Part shown: positions 5,854 through 7,219 of the stretch, piece after piece
Position numbering within the stretch: position 1 is the stretch's first letter
Layout: each line of letters opens with the position of its first letter
Source: JBFGCA01 sp041567315
Lineage (GTDB): Bacteria > Acidobacteriota > Thermoanaerobaculia > Multivoradales > JAHEKO01
Length of the DNA stretch: 7,219 nucleotides
Reading direction: 5' to 3'
Assembly: GCA_041567315.1 (NCBI GenBank)
Contig: JBFGCA010000167.1
Coordinates: forward strand, 1-7,219
Translations under genes and position numbers: made by a program
The notes under the pieces: model-generated
The model's database searches: none
The model's input: the letters and a program-made list of their open reading frames with translations, nothing else
What the model was told of the DNA's origin: nothing

Positions 5854-6459
5854 GTGGAGAGCCTGCAAGCGGTGTCCGCCATCCCTGAAGAGCCCGCCGC
5901 CCCGCCAGCCGGCGGTGACGAGCGGGCGCTCTGGCCGCGGGTCGCGGCCGGCGACCGGCTCGCGGCCGAGCGGCTGATCGAGGCCTCCTACCGGCGGATC
6001 TACGCGGCCCTGTTCAAGCTCTGCGGCGGCGACGCCGACCTCGCCGCCGACCTCACCCAGGAGACCTACCGCAAGGCCTGGGCTGCCGTCGACCGCTTCC
6101 GCGGCGGCTGCCGTTTCTCGACCTGGGTCTACCAGATCGCCTACCGCACCTTCCTGAATCACCTGCGCCGCCCCCGCCGCCTGCAGCCGCTGAGCGACCA
6201 GCAGCTCGAGCGCCGGCCCGACCCCGAGGCCGGCGCCGAGGAGCGGCTGAGCGGCTCCCAGCAGGCCGGCCGCTTGCGCCGGGCGGTCCTCGATCTGCCC
6301 GAGGAGCTGCGCTTCGCGGTGACCGCCCGCTTCTGGGCCGAGCTGCCGGTGCGCGAGATCGCCCGCCAGCAGCAGGTGTCGGCGGTGGCGGTGCGCAAGC
6401 GCCTGCGCCGTGCCTACGCTCTGCTGGGCGCGGCGCTCGAGGAGTCGATGGACCGATGA
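5854..6459 (+). CDS. ECF-type RNA polymerase sigma factor
   Basis: Directs RNA polymerase to a dedicated promoter set, usually in response to an envelope or stress signal. It has 201 residues, a normal ECF length. The sigma-2 region spans about residues 36-105 and includes DLTQETYRKAWAAVDRFRGG and FSTWVYQIAYRTFLNHLRR, which match the core-binding and -10 recognition part. A variable linker, 106-137, joins it to the sigma-4 region at about 138-193. The helix-turn-helix there is LPVREIARQQQVSAVAVRKRL. Residues 1-25 are an Ala/Pro-rich extension. The start is uncertain: GTG 5854 has no Shine-Dalgarno, while GTG 5872 has GGAG at 5856-5859, 12 bases upstream, and removes six residues. The stop overlaps the next start (ATGA), so the pair is probably translationally coupled. 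Target genes cannot be told from this window. Confidence 0.92.
   Translation: MESLQAVSAIPEEPAAPPAGGDERALWPRVAAGDRLAAERLIEASYRRIYAALFKLCGGDADLAADLTQETYRKAWAAVDRFRGGCRFSTWVYQIAYRTFLNHLRRPRRLQPLSDQQLERRPDPEAGAEERLSGSQQAGRLRRAVLDLPEELRFAVTARFWAELPVREIARQQQVSAVAVRKRLRRAYALLGAALEESMDR
6439..6444 (+). promoter_or_regulatory. Ribosome binding site of the membrane-regulator gene
   Basis: GAGGAG lies inside the 3' end of the sigma-factor gene, 11 bases before the ATG at 6456. It supports the choice of this start, whose ATG shares bases with the sigma-factor TGA stop. Confidence 0.6.
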
Positions 6460-7219
6460 AGCACGATGCGCGCGAGATCCGACGACGGCTGCGGGCGGAG
6501 GTGGCGCCGCCGCCCCCGCCGGAGCTGCTGGAGCGGCTCAAGGCCGACGTCCCCGGTGACCTGGGCGGCGAGCGGCCGGCCGCCGAAGAGCCGGCGCCGG
6601 CCGGCAGGCGGCCGTGGCGGCTGCGGCTGGCGGCGTCGCTGTTCCTGGTGGTGGCGGGCGGGCTGGTCGCCTACCGGGTGCTCGAGCGGGTGCCGGCCCC
6701 GGCGGCGCGTGAGGACGGGAAGGCCGTGGCGCCCGGTGAGGCGCTGACCACTCCAGACTCAGCACAAGACACGGATCCGACGCGCAAGCCGGAACGGGTA
6801 GAGGGGCCGAGGCTGGGGCAGGGGCTGCAATGGGCGCCCGAGTCGGAGCAGAAGCAGAAGCTGGGTAAGGACCAGGAGTCGGAGCGCGGTCAGCAGCGAG
6901 AGGCTGGACCGCCCGGCGAGTCCGCGCTGCGGTCGGAAGCAGCCGCCCGCGAGAACGAGGCGGCTCGTACGACCCAGAAGGCCTACTCCTACTCCCGGGC
7001 GGCTCCGGCGCCGCCGACCACGCCGGCCGAAGGCGGCGAGGACCAGCGTGTCGAGCTGCGCGACGCGCCGGTGCCGCGGGCCAAGAAGGTGCCGATCCCC
7101 GATCCCACGCCCGGTGCCGCGCTCGAGTCCTCGCCGGAGCACTGGGAGGCTCCCGGTCAGGTCCAGCCGGCCCCGGCAGAGCGGCGGCGGGAGAGGCTGC
7201 ACCGGCTGGGGGAGGGGAG
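6456..7219 (+). CDS. Single-pass membrane protein, putative anti-sigma regulator, 3'-partial
   Basis: The frame stays open from ATG 6456 to the window edge (254 codons), so the C-terminus is missing. Residues 1-53 are a charged cytoplasmic segment with a Pro run and the helix-like PPPELLERLKADVP. Residues about 56-73 form one membrane helix (LRLAASLFLVVAGGLVAY), flanked by Arg on the cytoplasmic side. From about 77 on, the protein is a low-complexity region rich in Pro, Glu, Gln and Ala, predicted outside the cytoplasm. The ATGA overlap with the sigma gene and the one-helix layout suggest it restrains or senses for that sigma factor. However, no cysteine is visible and the zinc anti-sigma motif (HxxxCxxC) is absent. 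In some high-GC genomes a similar N-terminus precedes a von Willebrand A-type (YfbK-like) domain. That domain, if present, would be beyond the window. Confidence 0.72.
   Translation, partial: MKHDAREIRRRLRAEVAPPPPPELLERLKADVPGDLGGERPAAEEPAPAGRRPWRLRLAASLFLVVAGGLVAYRVLERVPAPAAREDGKAVAPGEALTTPDSAQDTDPTRKPERVEGPRLGQGLQWAPESEQKQKLGKDQESERGQQREAGPPGESALRSEAAARENEAARTTQKAYSYSRAAPAPPTTPAEGGEDQRVELRDAPVPRAKKVPIPDPTPGAALESSPEHWEAPGQVQPAPAERRRERLHRLGEG

Noticed and set aside
5473..6162. 229-codon minus-strand frame across the intergenic region and sigma gene
   Set aside because: Antisense to conserved sigma-2 sequence and of biased composition. The absence of stops is explained by GC content.
6759..7202. 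147-codon minus-strand frame opposite the membrane regulator
   Set aside because: Leu/Arg/Gly-rich shadow. The + frame is open throughout and is coupled to the sigma gene by ATGA.

Overview
This is a GC-rich bacterial window, with almost every codon ending in G or C. It carries a respiratory operon followed by a separate sigma-factor operon. The best guess for the source is an Acidobacteriota-like lineage or a similar deep-branching, high-GC Gram-negative. That guess rests on the split b6-type cytochrome b, a coiled-coil multiheme cytochrome c, and a lipoprotein cupredoxin whose style I recall from such genomes. No rRNA or marker gene is present to confirm it.

Positions 1-5517 form one transcription unit on the + strand. 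It encodes the N-terminal half of a b6-type cytochrome b (5' end outside the window), then an enlarged C-terminal cytochrome b subunit. A 978-residue membrane-anchored octaheme cytochrome c overlaps that gene by one base. A copper-binding-type lipoprotein follows behind a near-perfect ribosome binding site. The unit closes with a textbook intrinsic terminator at 5481-5517. Together these look like a quinol:acceptor oxidoreductase of the bc1/b6f family. Quinol would be oxidised in the two-piece cytochrome b, and electrons would leave through a chain of periplasmic c hemes, possibly to the blue-copper-like lipoprotein and then a terminal oxidase. A Rieske iron-sulfur gene is expected in such a complex but is not in the window; it may lie upstream.

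Positions 5518-5853 contain no convincing gene but are rich in inverted repeats. These include a 15-bp interrupted hairpin, a hairpin capped by a GNRA tetraloop, and two hairpins whose apical loops share 8 complementary bases. This is the part of the window least explained by known genes. It could be a structured leader RNA of the sigma-factor operon or a small RNA; no familiar RNA class was recognised.

Positions 5854-7219 encode an ECF-type sigma factor. Its stop codon overlaps (ATGA) the start of a single-pass membrane protein that runs off the window. The second protein is probably the sigma factor's membrane-bound regulator, but it lacks the zinc-binding anti-sigma motif. Its extracytoplasmic part is a long low-complexity stretch.
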